Notes under the pieces: generated by a model | The model's input: the letters and a program-made list of their open reading frames with translations, nothing else | Database searches by the model: none | Told to the model about the DNA's origin: nothing | NCBI GenBank assembly: GCA_012184525.1 | Contig: WOFQ01000057.1 | Location: 176,521-240,520 of the forward strand | DNA length: 64,000 bases | Reading direction: 5' to 3' | Source of the DNA: Xenoacremonium recifei | Taxonomy: Eukaryota > Ascomycota > Sordariomycetes > Hypocreales > Nectriaceae | In this document: positions 22,845-32,719 of the stretch, piece by piece | How positions within the stretch are numbered: the stretch's first letter is position 1 | Layout: every line of letters begins with the position of its first letter | Program-made: the position numbers and the translations under genes

Positions 22845-25065
22845 TTATACCGATGCGTTCACTGTATCAAAATCGGACTTGCCCTCTCCGGCTTCAAGGT
22901 TCATTTCACCAGAGCCGTTCGACGGGGTTGGAAGCCCAACGCTGACAACCATATTACCACCTTCAAAAGGTGCATCCACACCTAGGCCTTGGACTGGGAA
23001 GAAATAATTTACGAGCCAAAAGAAAGCAAAGCTCCAAATAACGCCAACCATAAAGGTAAGATTGAAGAGGCGAATCCAGGGCTGATGCTTCGCATCTGTT
23101 TCAGCATTGACCGTAGCAATGAGACCAGCTATACTTGAGTTAGTTCCAGAATTTAGAGAGAAGATTTCTCGTGACTCACGTAGAAATGGCCATGTGCACA
23201 TAGCAAACACAACGAAAGCACGCCAGTTGAAGCCATGGCGGTACCAGTAGATTGAAGAACTGTCTCCAATGTAGAGGTCGTTGAGTTTGAGTTTCTGGCG
23301 CCGAACGGCTAAATAGTCTGCCAACATCACGCCGCTTGATTCCAGTTAGTAAATTATTAAAGATAGGATAGGTTTCTGCTTACGTTGCTGGTGCAAGGAA
23401 GACGCCAAAGCCGCTGAGCACTTGCAGAAATTTGGTACCAGTTGTCAAGAGCTGCCATGGCCTTCACCCGTGGTTAGCGCTCATTGATATCAATTTATTC
23501 GGTAAATTACGGGGTACTTACTGTGTTGCAATGCCAATGATAGCCATGATATATGCACCTCGGCGAATATTGATATACTTTGGCCACAACCCAGCCATGT
23601 CCATACCACAAGACACTGCGTTCAATACGATGTTTATCTTTTGACATTGAAATTGGGTTAGAGGTGCAAAGAGATCGAATCAAGTCTCGGATAACTTACC
23701 GAAAATTGCGAAGCTACCAAGCCAATGCTGGCAAAGAAAACAGCTGCCCTGACACCAGAGCTTGAATGGTAATAATCCTGGATAGCGGCAAGAAGAGAGA
23801 TAGGGCTCCAGATAATGTCGCCACCGAGGATGTCTCTGGAAGCACTTGTGACGATAATGCCTATGGTTGCGGTTACTGCAATCGTCAATGGCGATGCGAT
23901 GAGCTGCGAGGGCATTGGATCGTATTTAGACTTGGCATATCGTGTCCAATCTGACTGCCCAAGGGTTCCGGCACCCCAGGAGCCTAGAATCGAGGTTATG
24001 CCAAATATAAAGGCCCATCCAACGTTGGACGATGTGGCAGGCTCATGGAACATGGTTCCAACACCGTGAGACTTAGATACGCTCCTGTCGTCGAAAGTTA
24101 AGCAATTTGCTATCACAGAAAGCTCCAATGGGCATCTTACCAAGCAAGAAGACCAAAGCAAGTACCTGCAAAGAGAAAAAAACAGACCACAAACGGGATA
24201 TGGAGTTTCTCAGGCCGGATCAGGTTGCCAGGGATGAAGAAAGCCAGCCAGATGACGAGACCAATGAAGTCTTTCGTTTCCAGGTGAGAGCCCTCTGAAA
24301 AGTAATTCTTCATATGCGCAAAACCTGCAAATAGAATCGAGATCAGCATCTCTTTAGTCGTCACGAATGCTCGTTCTGGATTGAAATACCTGGAATGATG
24401 GCACCAATAAGGACTCGAGTAGCTTGGCCACCCCAGAAGGCCTGCATTCCGAACCACATGCACGCAACGAAGACGCGAAGCATAACGGGAACTAAAACGT
24501 GAGCACTTGCAATAGTCTTTCGTGGCCATGGAACTCACAGTAGGAGCCTCTCATTCCCCAGGTGGAGCGACAAGACACGGTGAATCCAATGTGATGGTGG
24601 GCGCCCATCCATCCACAGGCAACGGCCAAGAGTCCCGTAATAACTCCACCAACAATCTAATCGTGAGTTAGTGCAGTGTTCAAACACGGGGAAATTCCAT
24701 TTTACTATACCACAACGCCAATAGCTTGCTGGGGACTAAGTCCGAAAGCCAGAAGAGTGCTCCCAGTTGACCAAGCCGAAATGCACGATCCTGAGACAGT
24801 CCAGTAACCTTCTCAATGTGAGAAAAAGACCTAAATCTGATATTGGGAATTTTTTTAATTTCATACCAACATAGGACCATAGAGCAAACGTTCGGCGGTC
24901 TGGCGGCGTTGGGATCAAGTCTCTGTTGCACCATTGTGTGTTGTCGTAGGTGGCATCGGCATCCTTGGGACTTTGGAATCGGTCACTGAAGCGGCTCCTG
25001 AAAACCAGGTATACAACAACTTACCACTCGAGCTTTTTCTTGACATTCTCCCAGTTGAGACCCAT
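22845..25065 (-). CDS. NCS1 family permease (uracil/allantoin/purine/hydantoin type)
   Basis: Eleven exons: 25065-25025, 24997-24867, 24808-24711, 24656-24539, 24491-24390, 24324-24141, 24084-23700, 23637-23522, 23461-23384, 23334-23180, 23128-22845; 563 residues. Twelve-helix nucleobase:cation symporter-1. Family marks in order: NRDLIPTPPDRRTF before helix 1, GSCISAWSTGSTLL, HIGFTVSCRSTWGMRGSY, FGMQAFWGGQATRVLIGAIIPG, LGQSDWTRYAKS, NIVLNAVSCGMDMAGLWPKYI, ADYLAVRRQKLKLNDLY and WYRHGFNWRAF. It is of the fungal Fur type. Substrates of the family are uracil, allantoin, purines, thiamine precursors and, in bacteria, hydantoins. The first intron is exceptionally short (27 nt, or 39 nt with the next acceptor). 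Divergent from the aldo-keto reductase; the shared promoter has the 15-bp element also found upstream of the HyuA-like gene. Confidence 0.92.
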
Positions 25066-25512
25066 GGTATCGAGGGTGAAACTGTTGTCTTGTGGATGAG
25101 ATCCGCGTGGTTCGCCGTCCAAAACGTGTGAAGATGGGCCTGTATATGCGTCTGTCCCACTTCTGGTGTCGGTCGAGTCTGTTATAAATCTGTCATGGTT
25201 ATTTGTCCTATCTTAATCGGCGTGTCGAAGTGGAATAGTCGCTCGGAGTCCGTGTGTTCCCTATCTCTGTAGCTTGCCTTAGCTTGCAAGTAGCCCGATC
25301 AATTCCTCGCCGATCAGATAAGACCAGGGCGGGCGGATGAACCTCGGCGATCGCATGCTTGAGTTAAATGTACACGACGATAACGGTTCTCGGGTTTAAC
25401 CGTATTCATTATTCCAAGTAACATTGCTAGCCCTTAAAGTAAAACTTCAAGAGTGAACCTCAAGCTCATGGGTCTAGGATAATTGTCGAGTTCAATCCGA
25501 AGAACATACATC
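25066..25512. promoter_or_regulatory. Divergent promoter, NCS1 permease / aldo-keto reductase
   Basis: A 447-base bidirectional promoter. It has four HGATAR sites (reverse copies near 25209 and 25262, AGATAA at 25316, CGATAA at 25378), which suggests nitrogen control by a GATA factor. On the minus strand two GATCGG boxes stand in tandem 15 bases apart, the second inside the shared 15-bp element. Confidence 0.55.
25288..25302 (-). promoter_or_regulatory. Shared 15-bp promoter element, copy 1
   Basis: Minus-strand word TTGATCGGGCTACTT, identical to 28869-28883 on the plus strand in the other divergent promoter of this module. It is about 210-225 bases from both flanking starts. Candidate operator for the pathway regulator; the binding protein is not known. 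Confidence 0.6.
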
Positions 25513-26648
25513 ATGTTATCATTCACTCTAAACAACGGAAACACAATCCCTGCTGTCGGACTGGGGACGTGGCAGTCTTCAGAGAACCAGACGCGGGATG
25601 CAGTCAAAAACGCGTTACTAGCTGGGTACCGCCACATTGACACAGCCCTGAACTACGGAAATGAGAAAGAAGTTGGTGCTGGAATTCGTATGTCCGGTGT
25701 GCCTCGGGAGGATATTTGGGTGACTACAAAGTTAGACAATACATGGCATCACCGAGCAAGCCAGGGCTTGGAGTCGTCATTGAGAGACCTCGACATTGGA
25801 TACATCGATCTATTCCTAATTCACTTTCCCTGCTCGACAGATCCCAATGATACCACAAAACATTTGCCGGACTGGGACTATGTTCAGACGTGGTGAGTAC
25901 AACTTCAAATCCTTTCAAGGGCCTTCTGGATGCTGTCGCTAACTATTTGTTCATTGAACAGGCAGGAAATGCAGAAGCTTCTTGAAACAGGAACTATCAG
26001 AAACATTGGAGTCTCTAATTTCCAGATTAGACACCTGGAGAAGCTTTTGAATGACCCTTCCTGCAAAATTGTTCCCGCTGTCAACCAAATTGAAGTGAGC
26101 TGAATGGCACTCTTACTGTACTTAATTATGACGTGCTAATTCTATTTTCTTCAGATGCATCCCTATAACCCGTCGTGAGTCAATTATGGTGCGAAACACA
26201 GCAGAAAAAGAAACTGATTCATATCTCAAGTCCCAAGCTCCTGGCATACTGCAAAAGCAAGGGCATCCATTGCACGGCTTATTCGTGCCTGGGCGGCCAT
26301 ACCTCGTCTCCCATCAATAACCACACTGATCTTATTCAAAACCCGGTAGTGACAAAGATTGCGCAAGACAAAGGTGTTACAGTGGCACAGGTTCTGTAGG
26401 TGATCCTATTTCCTAAAGCGAATCGGGCCGTTTTCTGACCTTTATCCAGCTTGAAATGGGGATTGCAACGTGGCACCAGTGTCGTTCCGAAGAGTGTGAC
26501 AGATTCTCGTATTCGTTCCAATTTTGACTTGGGAGAATGGACTCTCAGTGCGGAGGAAATGAATGAGCTTAATGGCATCAAAACGCGGGCGAAGGTTGTT
26601 CAGGATGCCTGGATGCCTATCAAAGTTTTCTTCGGGGACGATGAATAA
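25513..26648 (+). CDS. Aldo-keto reductase (NADPH-dependent)
   Basis: Five exons (25513-25892, 25962-26094, 26155-26174, 26231-26395, 26450-26648) give 298 residues, slightly below the usual 310-330. AKR signatures: GLGTWQS; the catalytic Asp and Tyr in DTALNYGNE; the catalytic Lys in VTTKLDN; the catalytic His in FLIHFP; IGVSNF; and VPKSVTDSRIRSN for cofactor phosphate binding. Exon 3 is a 20-nt micro-exon encoding MHPYNPS. The Met at 25513 (MLSFTLNNGNTIPAVG) is the family start; the frame further up begins with TTG. It reduces carbonyls of unknown nature. It shares a promoter with the NCS1 permease and so probably works on an intermediate of the imported compound. Confidence 0.9.
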
Positions 26649-27414
26649 AAGTACTGGATTCAGAGACGAAGAGAGTTGTGATCCTACAGAGTTGCCACCA
26701 CGTCATTTTCGCTTTCAATATGATTCTGAGTTAGATCATTTTTCTTTACAGTTGTTAATTTATTGTGGGCTTCATATGTCTCGAAAAAGGGATGATAATA
26801 GTAAAGGCTCTGTACCAATAAGAGTACTGAATGCTTGGGCTTGAGAGTAGAACGAGATTAATCTTGGCAAGGGCTGAAAGATCAGTATGAGACGTTATCG
26901 TCTTGTCATGGCGAAGCTCCATATTGAACGCTTTGACCTGTTTGGCGCTTGGCCGATGTTCATACAGCATAGGTCAATTCATGGGAATCATTTTCGTTGC
27001 CTCAATAATCTATATTGATAGCAAATCATGCACCTTATCTCAGGAACAAATTAGACATCTACAGATCAGGGCGCTGGGCCGACTGCACAAGGTAGCGATC
27101 TATTTGCCGATCTTGTCCCCCAGATAAGTCAGCCTATCTTTGTGGAGAAGCCGGCCACTCCTCTACCCCCTGGCCTTCATTGCGCTATCATTGTCGGTTA
27201 TTTTACTTGTCCTTTTGATCGATATCAGATACGGGGGCCGTGGTCTCATACTAGCATGTCCCGAATAGGTATTGGGGTGCTTCCGACGTTACAATTCTCC
27301 GCCATGAGCTTTGCGAGCACAATGTATATGTATCAACCCCGAAATGGATATTCCATGCTGCCTGACTCGTAATCTGAATGCCATTCAATATATACGTGCT
27401 GAACTAATGTGTTA
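26649..27414. other. Convergent intergenic region
   Basis: About 770 bases between convergent AKR and oxygenase genes. Short frames only, no supported gene, no repeat recognised. Confidence 0.5.
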
Positions 27415-28494
27415 CTAGTACGTAGCATTGAGCCGCATGTCTATGTACTCCCTACAGTTGATAGGCTCATACTTTCTTGGCCGATCAGGTCCTGAGCAGC
27501 CTGGAACGCAGTCAATCATGCGCTTGCTGTCCGCGCTGACGAAATACGGGATGGAGTACCTCTCGCATGTCATCCGGACCTTACCCTCTTCGACAGGATC
27601 GACTGCAGGCGGAGCTCGTACGTGGTGAAGAGTAGATCGTAGCTCGTCATTGGTCCAGCGCATCAAGAAATCGCCGATGTTGACCACCATAGTGTTGGGA
27701 ATATAGGGAGCCGGGTTGAACTTCCCCTTCTGGTGGATATCCTCTACTTCCAGCCCGCCAATCTGATCTTGGAAAAGCATGGTAAGTGTGCCAAAGTCTG
27801 TGTGCGCACCTATGCTGTCTACCTTGCCCGTGGCCATGAGCTCCTCTTCGACGGGTGGGTAGTGCAGAAGGCGAATCTGGTTGTTCTTTTCCTGGTGATA
27901 GTCGACAAAGTAGTTGTCGTCCAGGCCCATGCCGATCGCAATAGCGCGGAGCAGCTTTATCTCCATGCCGTAGCATATGTCGAAGAAGCGAATGAAGAAG
28001 TCTCGGAAGCCTGGAAGTACCTTATCATCTGGCCAGATATTTCGCAACAACGCTCCGTCGCTATTGTTGCCCATATCGAAGGACTCCTTGAAGTCGGGCT
28101 TCTTTCGCTCTTGGGCAATCCCTTCTTCATCAAAGACCATCTGGGTGACCTTTTCGCGTCCAATCCCTGAGTAGCCTCTATGATACCAGCCTTCAGGTGG
28201 ATGAGGCACTTTGTCCTTCTCGGCTTGCGGCAGTGCAAAGAACTTTTGACTCTATCATATACTTAGTACATTCACAGTATTTCCTCTATGATTCGATCTA
28301 AGCAGAAAGCATACCCATTGAAAGGCTTCATCAATCACGTCTTGCGGTACGGCGTGGTTCTTAATGTATGTGAAGCCAACATCTCGAAATGCTTCGTAGA
28401 TCTCTTTCCCAGTCCTCTCCAACGATTCATGATTGGGGTCTTCGGCCAGCAGAGGGGTAAAGTCGATGACAGGGATGGACGGAGGATGATCCAT
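27415..28494 (-). CDS. 2-oxoglutarate/Fe(II)-dependent dioxygenase (isopenicillin-N-synthase-like fold)
   Basis: Two exons (28494-28315, 28251-27415; intron 63 nt) encode 338 residues. The N-terminal domain starts SIPVIDFTPLL, as in the DIOX_N family, followed by HAVPQDVIDEAF and, across the splice, FQWSQKFFALP. The iron triad is His210 and Asp212 in GAHTDFG plus His269 in RSTLHH. Arg291 and Ser293 in RYSIPYF would bind 2-oxoglutarate. The family hydroxylates, desaturates or demethylates small molecules. No signal peptide. Starting at the Met at 28494 gives the standard N-terminus. It is divergent from the HyuA-DUF917 gene across a promoter with the shared 15-bp element, so it is a probable early oxidation step of the same pathway. 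Substrate unknown. Confidence 0.92.
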
Positions 28495-29173
28495 TTGTAG
28501 TGAGAAAGCACAAGTCAATTTGAATAAGCTAGTCACAAGTTTGGCGTTTAAAAAGGCCTGTATGCAGCGGAGGCCGGGAATTCACAAGGATATAAATAAG
28601 ATTGGGTAAGATGAGTTCCTTTGGCTGCTACAACTTGGCCGTGCACAAATCCTGGAGCACAAGCCGTGTCGTTGGTTGCAACCTTGTCATCCTGGGCAAA
28701 CACAAGTCGTCCGATGACCGACGGTCATATCTCACCATGGTCATGATTCAACGATGTGGTAGACCGATCGATGGCTGTGGCACAGGCTAAGCAAGCCCCC
28801 TTTCCCCGCTCGAAGGAGGGGAGGGGAACGCCAAGGGCAAGCTGATCGGGGTTTCAGATCGGCATACTTTGATCGGGCTACTTTCGACACAGAGTAAATA
28901 CCCCGATCACATGTACTCCGTATTAGCATCGGGCTTCAACTACTCATTCGGGCGCTAGGCCGACGCTGCTACATGTCAAGATGGAACAGTCTGTACGCCG
29001 GATGGTTTACCACCCATTGTGCCCTCAACCTCGACCGAAAGGTGTAGATAAGGCACTATCCATTCCCCTTCTTTCTGAGTTGCGTATTACTCTACCAACG
29101 CGTTTGTCTCACCCTCAAAGGAGTAAGAAACCTTTTTTTGCTCATCTTGAGACCGAACGCTCAGACGCACATC
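28495..29173. promoter_or_regulatory. Divergent promoter, 2OG oxygenase / HyuA-DUF917
   Basis: A 680-base bidirectional promoter. It holds the GATCGG box array described separately, one AGATAA site near 29046 and one TACTCCGTA word (28914-28922). Confidence 0.55.
28843..28909. promoter_or_regulatory. GATCGG box array with shared 15-bp element
   Basis: Three direct GATCGG boxes begin at 28844, 28857 and 28871 (spacing 13 and 14). The last two belong to a 14-base tandem repeat, GATCGGCATACTTT and GATCGGGCTACTTT (12 of 14 identical). The 15-bp word at 28869-28883 equals the reverse complement of 25288-25302. TGATCGGGGT (28843-28852) has an inverted mate at 28900-28909. The layout is that of a multi-site operator. 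Confidence 0.6.
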
Positions 29174-32100
29174 ATGACAGTCTCCGAGAGTGCTCAATCA
29201 GCAGGGGCCAAGTACCGAATTGGCGTCGACGTGGGAGGTAACAACGATGCATTGACAACCCTGCAAGACTAGCGCGATTGATATCGTCTTACAGGTACCA
29301 ATACGGACGCTGTGCTCATCTCGCTGGACCCTGTACACATTCTCGCCTCCCACAAAGCTCCTACAACAGCCGATATTACCACTGGTGTGACCAATGCTGT
29401 TCGAACCGTGATAGCCAGCTCGGGAGTCTCCCTTCAGTCCATTGGATGCGTCATTATCGGCACCACCCATTTTGTCAATGCTATTGTCCAGCAATCTGCT
29501 AGCCTGCGCCGAGTCGCTGTTGTGCGGTTGTGCGGAGGACCAAAGGACGGGTTTGGCCGAGATCTGCCGCCTTTGATTGACTTTCCACCAAGCCTGCGCA
29601 GCAAAATCGGGCAAAGGACTTTTTTCTGCAATGGAGGATTTCAAATATCAGGGGAGGAGATCAGTCCTCTCGACGAGGCTGAGCTCAAATCCATCGCGAA
29701 TGAAGTCGCAAGGGAAAACCTTACCGACATTGTCATCTCCGGGATGTACGCTCCAATGAATGACACCCAGGAGCTTCAAGCAAAGGAGATTCTCAGCAAG
29801 CGCTTGACCGAATTGAAAGGCAGCGTATCGAGAACTCGTATTACCATGTCTCATCAGGTCTCTCAGCTGGGATTCCTTGCCCGAGAGAATGCAGCAATAC
29901 TCAACGCGACGCTTCGGCCGTTGGCTGAGCGCACCATCTACGGGTTTCAGTCTGCGATGGACGAAATTTTTAAGGGAGTTCCATACGCATTATATCTTAC
30001 CCAAAACGATGGCAGCATCCTCAGTGCTGCGGAAGCCATCGATTTACCGATCCGAACTTTCAATTCTGGACCTACGAACTCCATCCGTGGAGGAGAGTTT
30101 CTCTGGCAAGTAGCCACCAGGAAAGAAGGAGACAAGTATCAGGATAAGAAAGAACCGTTGGTTGTCATAGATATTGGAGGAACAACATCAGATAGCGGAC
30201 TGCTACTCGCCAATCGATTGCCTAGGATGAGTTCGCTCACAAGTCTTGTTGGTGGGGTGCGGACAAATTTTGCCCTTCCGGCAGTTGAGAGCATTGGATT
30301 GGGTGGCGGCAGTATTATCAGGACAACGGACAACCAAGAGGTCACTATTGGTCCTGATAGTGTTGCTCTTGAGCTTTTGACCAAGGCGAAAATGTTCGGC
30401 GGAGCATTTCTCACTACCTCGGACATTGCGGTGACCTCTAACCCAAATGAGAACCATTTCGACGGTCTTGGGAGCAATCGGGATCGTCTAGCTGATATTC
30501 CTGCTGAAGTTGTTCAGAAGGCTCAAAAACTGATGCGCGAAAAGCTGGAAGACCTCATCGACAGAACTAAAATACAACGGGGACTGGTTGATGTGTTGAT
30601 TGTTGGCGGTGGTGCTATTATCGTCGACACGTCGCAACCTTTCAAGGGAGTGCGTAGCATTCGTACCGTTGAGGGAGGCGAGGTTGCAAATGCCGTTGGT
30701 GCTGCCATTTCTCGCGTCTCTGCGGTCACCGACACCGTCGTCGATACTTCGCATCAAACAGTGAAGCAAGCCCAAGACGAGATTAGTCAGTTGACGATTC
30801 AGAAGGCCATGCGTCAAGGAGCAAAGGAAGGAACTGTCGAAGTTGCCGAGCTTACCATTTTGCCGATTCAATATGTGACTGCCAAAGCACGTATCATCGC
30901 AAAGGCAGTTGGAAATCTGGAGGTCGTCTCTGGGGAGCAGGAATTTGGCAGAGTCTCCTTGGCTGCTGACGACGAGCTTACTGAAGAAAACACAAAGCAT
31001 GATGGAGCAGATCCACAGTCTATGGTAAAACAGATCGATCTGGAGACATATCGCCCCCTTGTCGCAGATGGGCAATGGATTCTTTCTAGCACAGACCTGG
31101 AATTCATAGCTGCCGGGTGCAAAGTCCTTGGCTGTGGCGGAGGAGGAGATCCGTACCAGGAGTTTCTGAAGGCGAAATCAATCCTGGAAAAGACTCCTGG
31201 ATCCATAAGAGTGGTGTCACCATCTTGGGTCTCCGAGGATGCCCTCGTCGGTTGGACAGGGTGCATGGGAAGCCCAGAAGTGAGTATGGAGCGGCTAGAG
31301 AACGACGAGTGCCTGAAGGCCCATGATAGTCTCATGAAATTTACCGGAAGCGCTCCTGTGTCTGCATTCATGGCCTTGGAGATTGGAGGTGGCAACGGAG
31401 TAGTCAATTTGAGCGTCTCGGCTCAGTATGGCGTGCCCTGTGTCGACGCCGACTTCATGGGACGTGCTTATCCAACGATGTATCAAGTAACGCCCAACGT
31501 GTACGGTTCTTCCAAGGGCGAGGCTTTATTCCCAACTGCGATTGCAAGTGGCGATGGTACCTTTATGACCATGACGGAAAGTCGCTCAGATCGCATGGTC
31601 GACAAAGCCCTCCGAGCTGCTTGCGTGGAGATGGGGTATCGGGCTGGCAATGCCGGGCCACCGAAAACTGGAAGAGAGGTTCGAGACCAAGCAATTCACA
31701 ACACTGTATCTCTGGCATGGTGGATTGGACGAGCCGTCAAAACAGAGAAGAATATCGCAGATAAGGCGCAAGCTATTATCAACGTTGTGGGTGGATCGCG
31801 CAGTGCTGCTGTATTAGGTGAAGGTAAGATAGTCAGTGTTGAGCGTGTTCTGAAGACAGGGCATACATATGGTGTGCTACAAGTTGAGGGCACGCTCAAG
31901 GACGGGACAGGTGCGGTGTTCAAGATACCGTTCAAGAATGAGAATGCGTTTGTGGAAGCCATTGTCCCGGGCGGCGAGTCCAGGATTCTGTCTTCTGTTC
32001 CAGACCTCATCGCGGTTGTTGATTCCGAAACGGGGGCTGGATTGGGAACTCCGGAATATAAGTACGGGCTTAAAGTTGTCATCATAGCGATTGCAGCATC

Positions 32101-32248
32101 TCCTCATTGGACAGGCAGCAGCCGGGGCTTGGAACTTGGTGGGCCAGCGTCGATGGGCTTCAGCGATATTTCGTATGAGCCCGTTGGGGAGTATAGTAAA
32201 CCTAGAAGCGTGATTGATGTTTTTGGGAGCACAGGATCGAAGAATTAA
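29174..32248 (+). CDS. Hydantoinase/oxoprolinase A (HyuA)-DUF917 fusion protein
   Basis: Two exons (29174-29237, 29295-32248; intron 57 nt) encode 1005 residues. Residues 1-190 are the Hydant_A_N region with the ASKHA phosphate motif GVDVGGTNTD (17-26). Residues about 200-540 are the Hydantoinase_A domain with a second ATP-site motif, VIDIGGTTSDSG, near 310, then GLGGGSI and VGGGAIIVD. From about 618 (LSSTDLEFIAAGCKVLGCGGGGDPY) to the end is a DUF917 domain, with ALEIGGGNG and DADFMGRAYPTMYQ. HyuA proteins couple ATP cleavage to opening or activating lactam/imide rings, but normally need a HyuB partner, which is absent here. No signal peptide. The architecture occurs in fungi without an assigned reaction, to my knowledge. 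Probable ring-opening step of this module. Confidence 0.92.
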
Positions 32249-32719
32249 TTCTAAAATAGAATTTGGGTTTTTAAGTCGCATGGAATATGATTATTATAAT
32301 TATCCTAAAGTTCTAAGTCTTTTAGCTCGTAACATTATCACTCGTCCTCCCTACGCTGGTGCAGACTACAAAGTAAGTAAGTTGTCGCTTGGCTTTTAAT
32401 TGCCTAATAAAGAAATAGGTAAATAAGACTTCAAAAGGAAAATGAGTTGAGATGATAATTTTGCAAACATTCCAAGTTGAATTTATGTATCAACTACCTC
32501 AATTTATCCTGCCCAATCTCCGTTCAATTATTCTTGTCGTATAGATACAGGGTGAGCTTTCATTGGTCCTGGGCCAGCGGACCTTGGATTCTGCCAGGCC
32601 TCACCGCCCCGTCTGGTACCTGATAAGCCGTACAACTATACTCCGTAATCAACTCCGCACCGTTCAGGTCTCGATCTTAAATCCCCCCTTTATCTTCTAC
32701 CGTGCAATACAAGCACTGG
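32249..32719. other. Intergenic region
   Basis: About 470 AT-rich bases: 3' flank of HyuA-DUF917 and promoter of the Zn2Cys6 gene. It includes a TACTCCGTA word at 32639-32647. I do not find a copy of the 15-bp element here. Confidence 0.5.
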
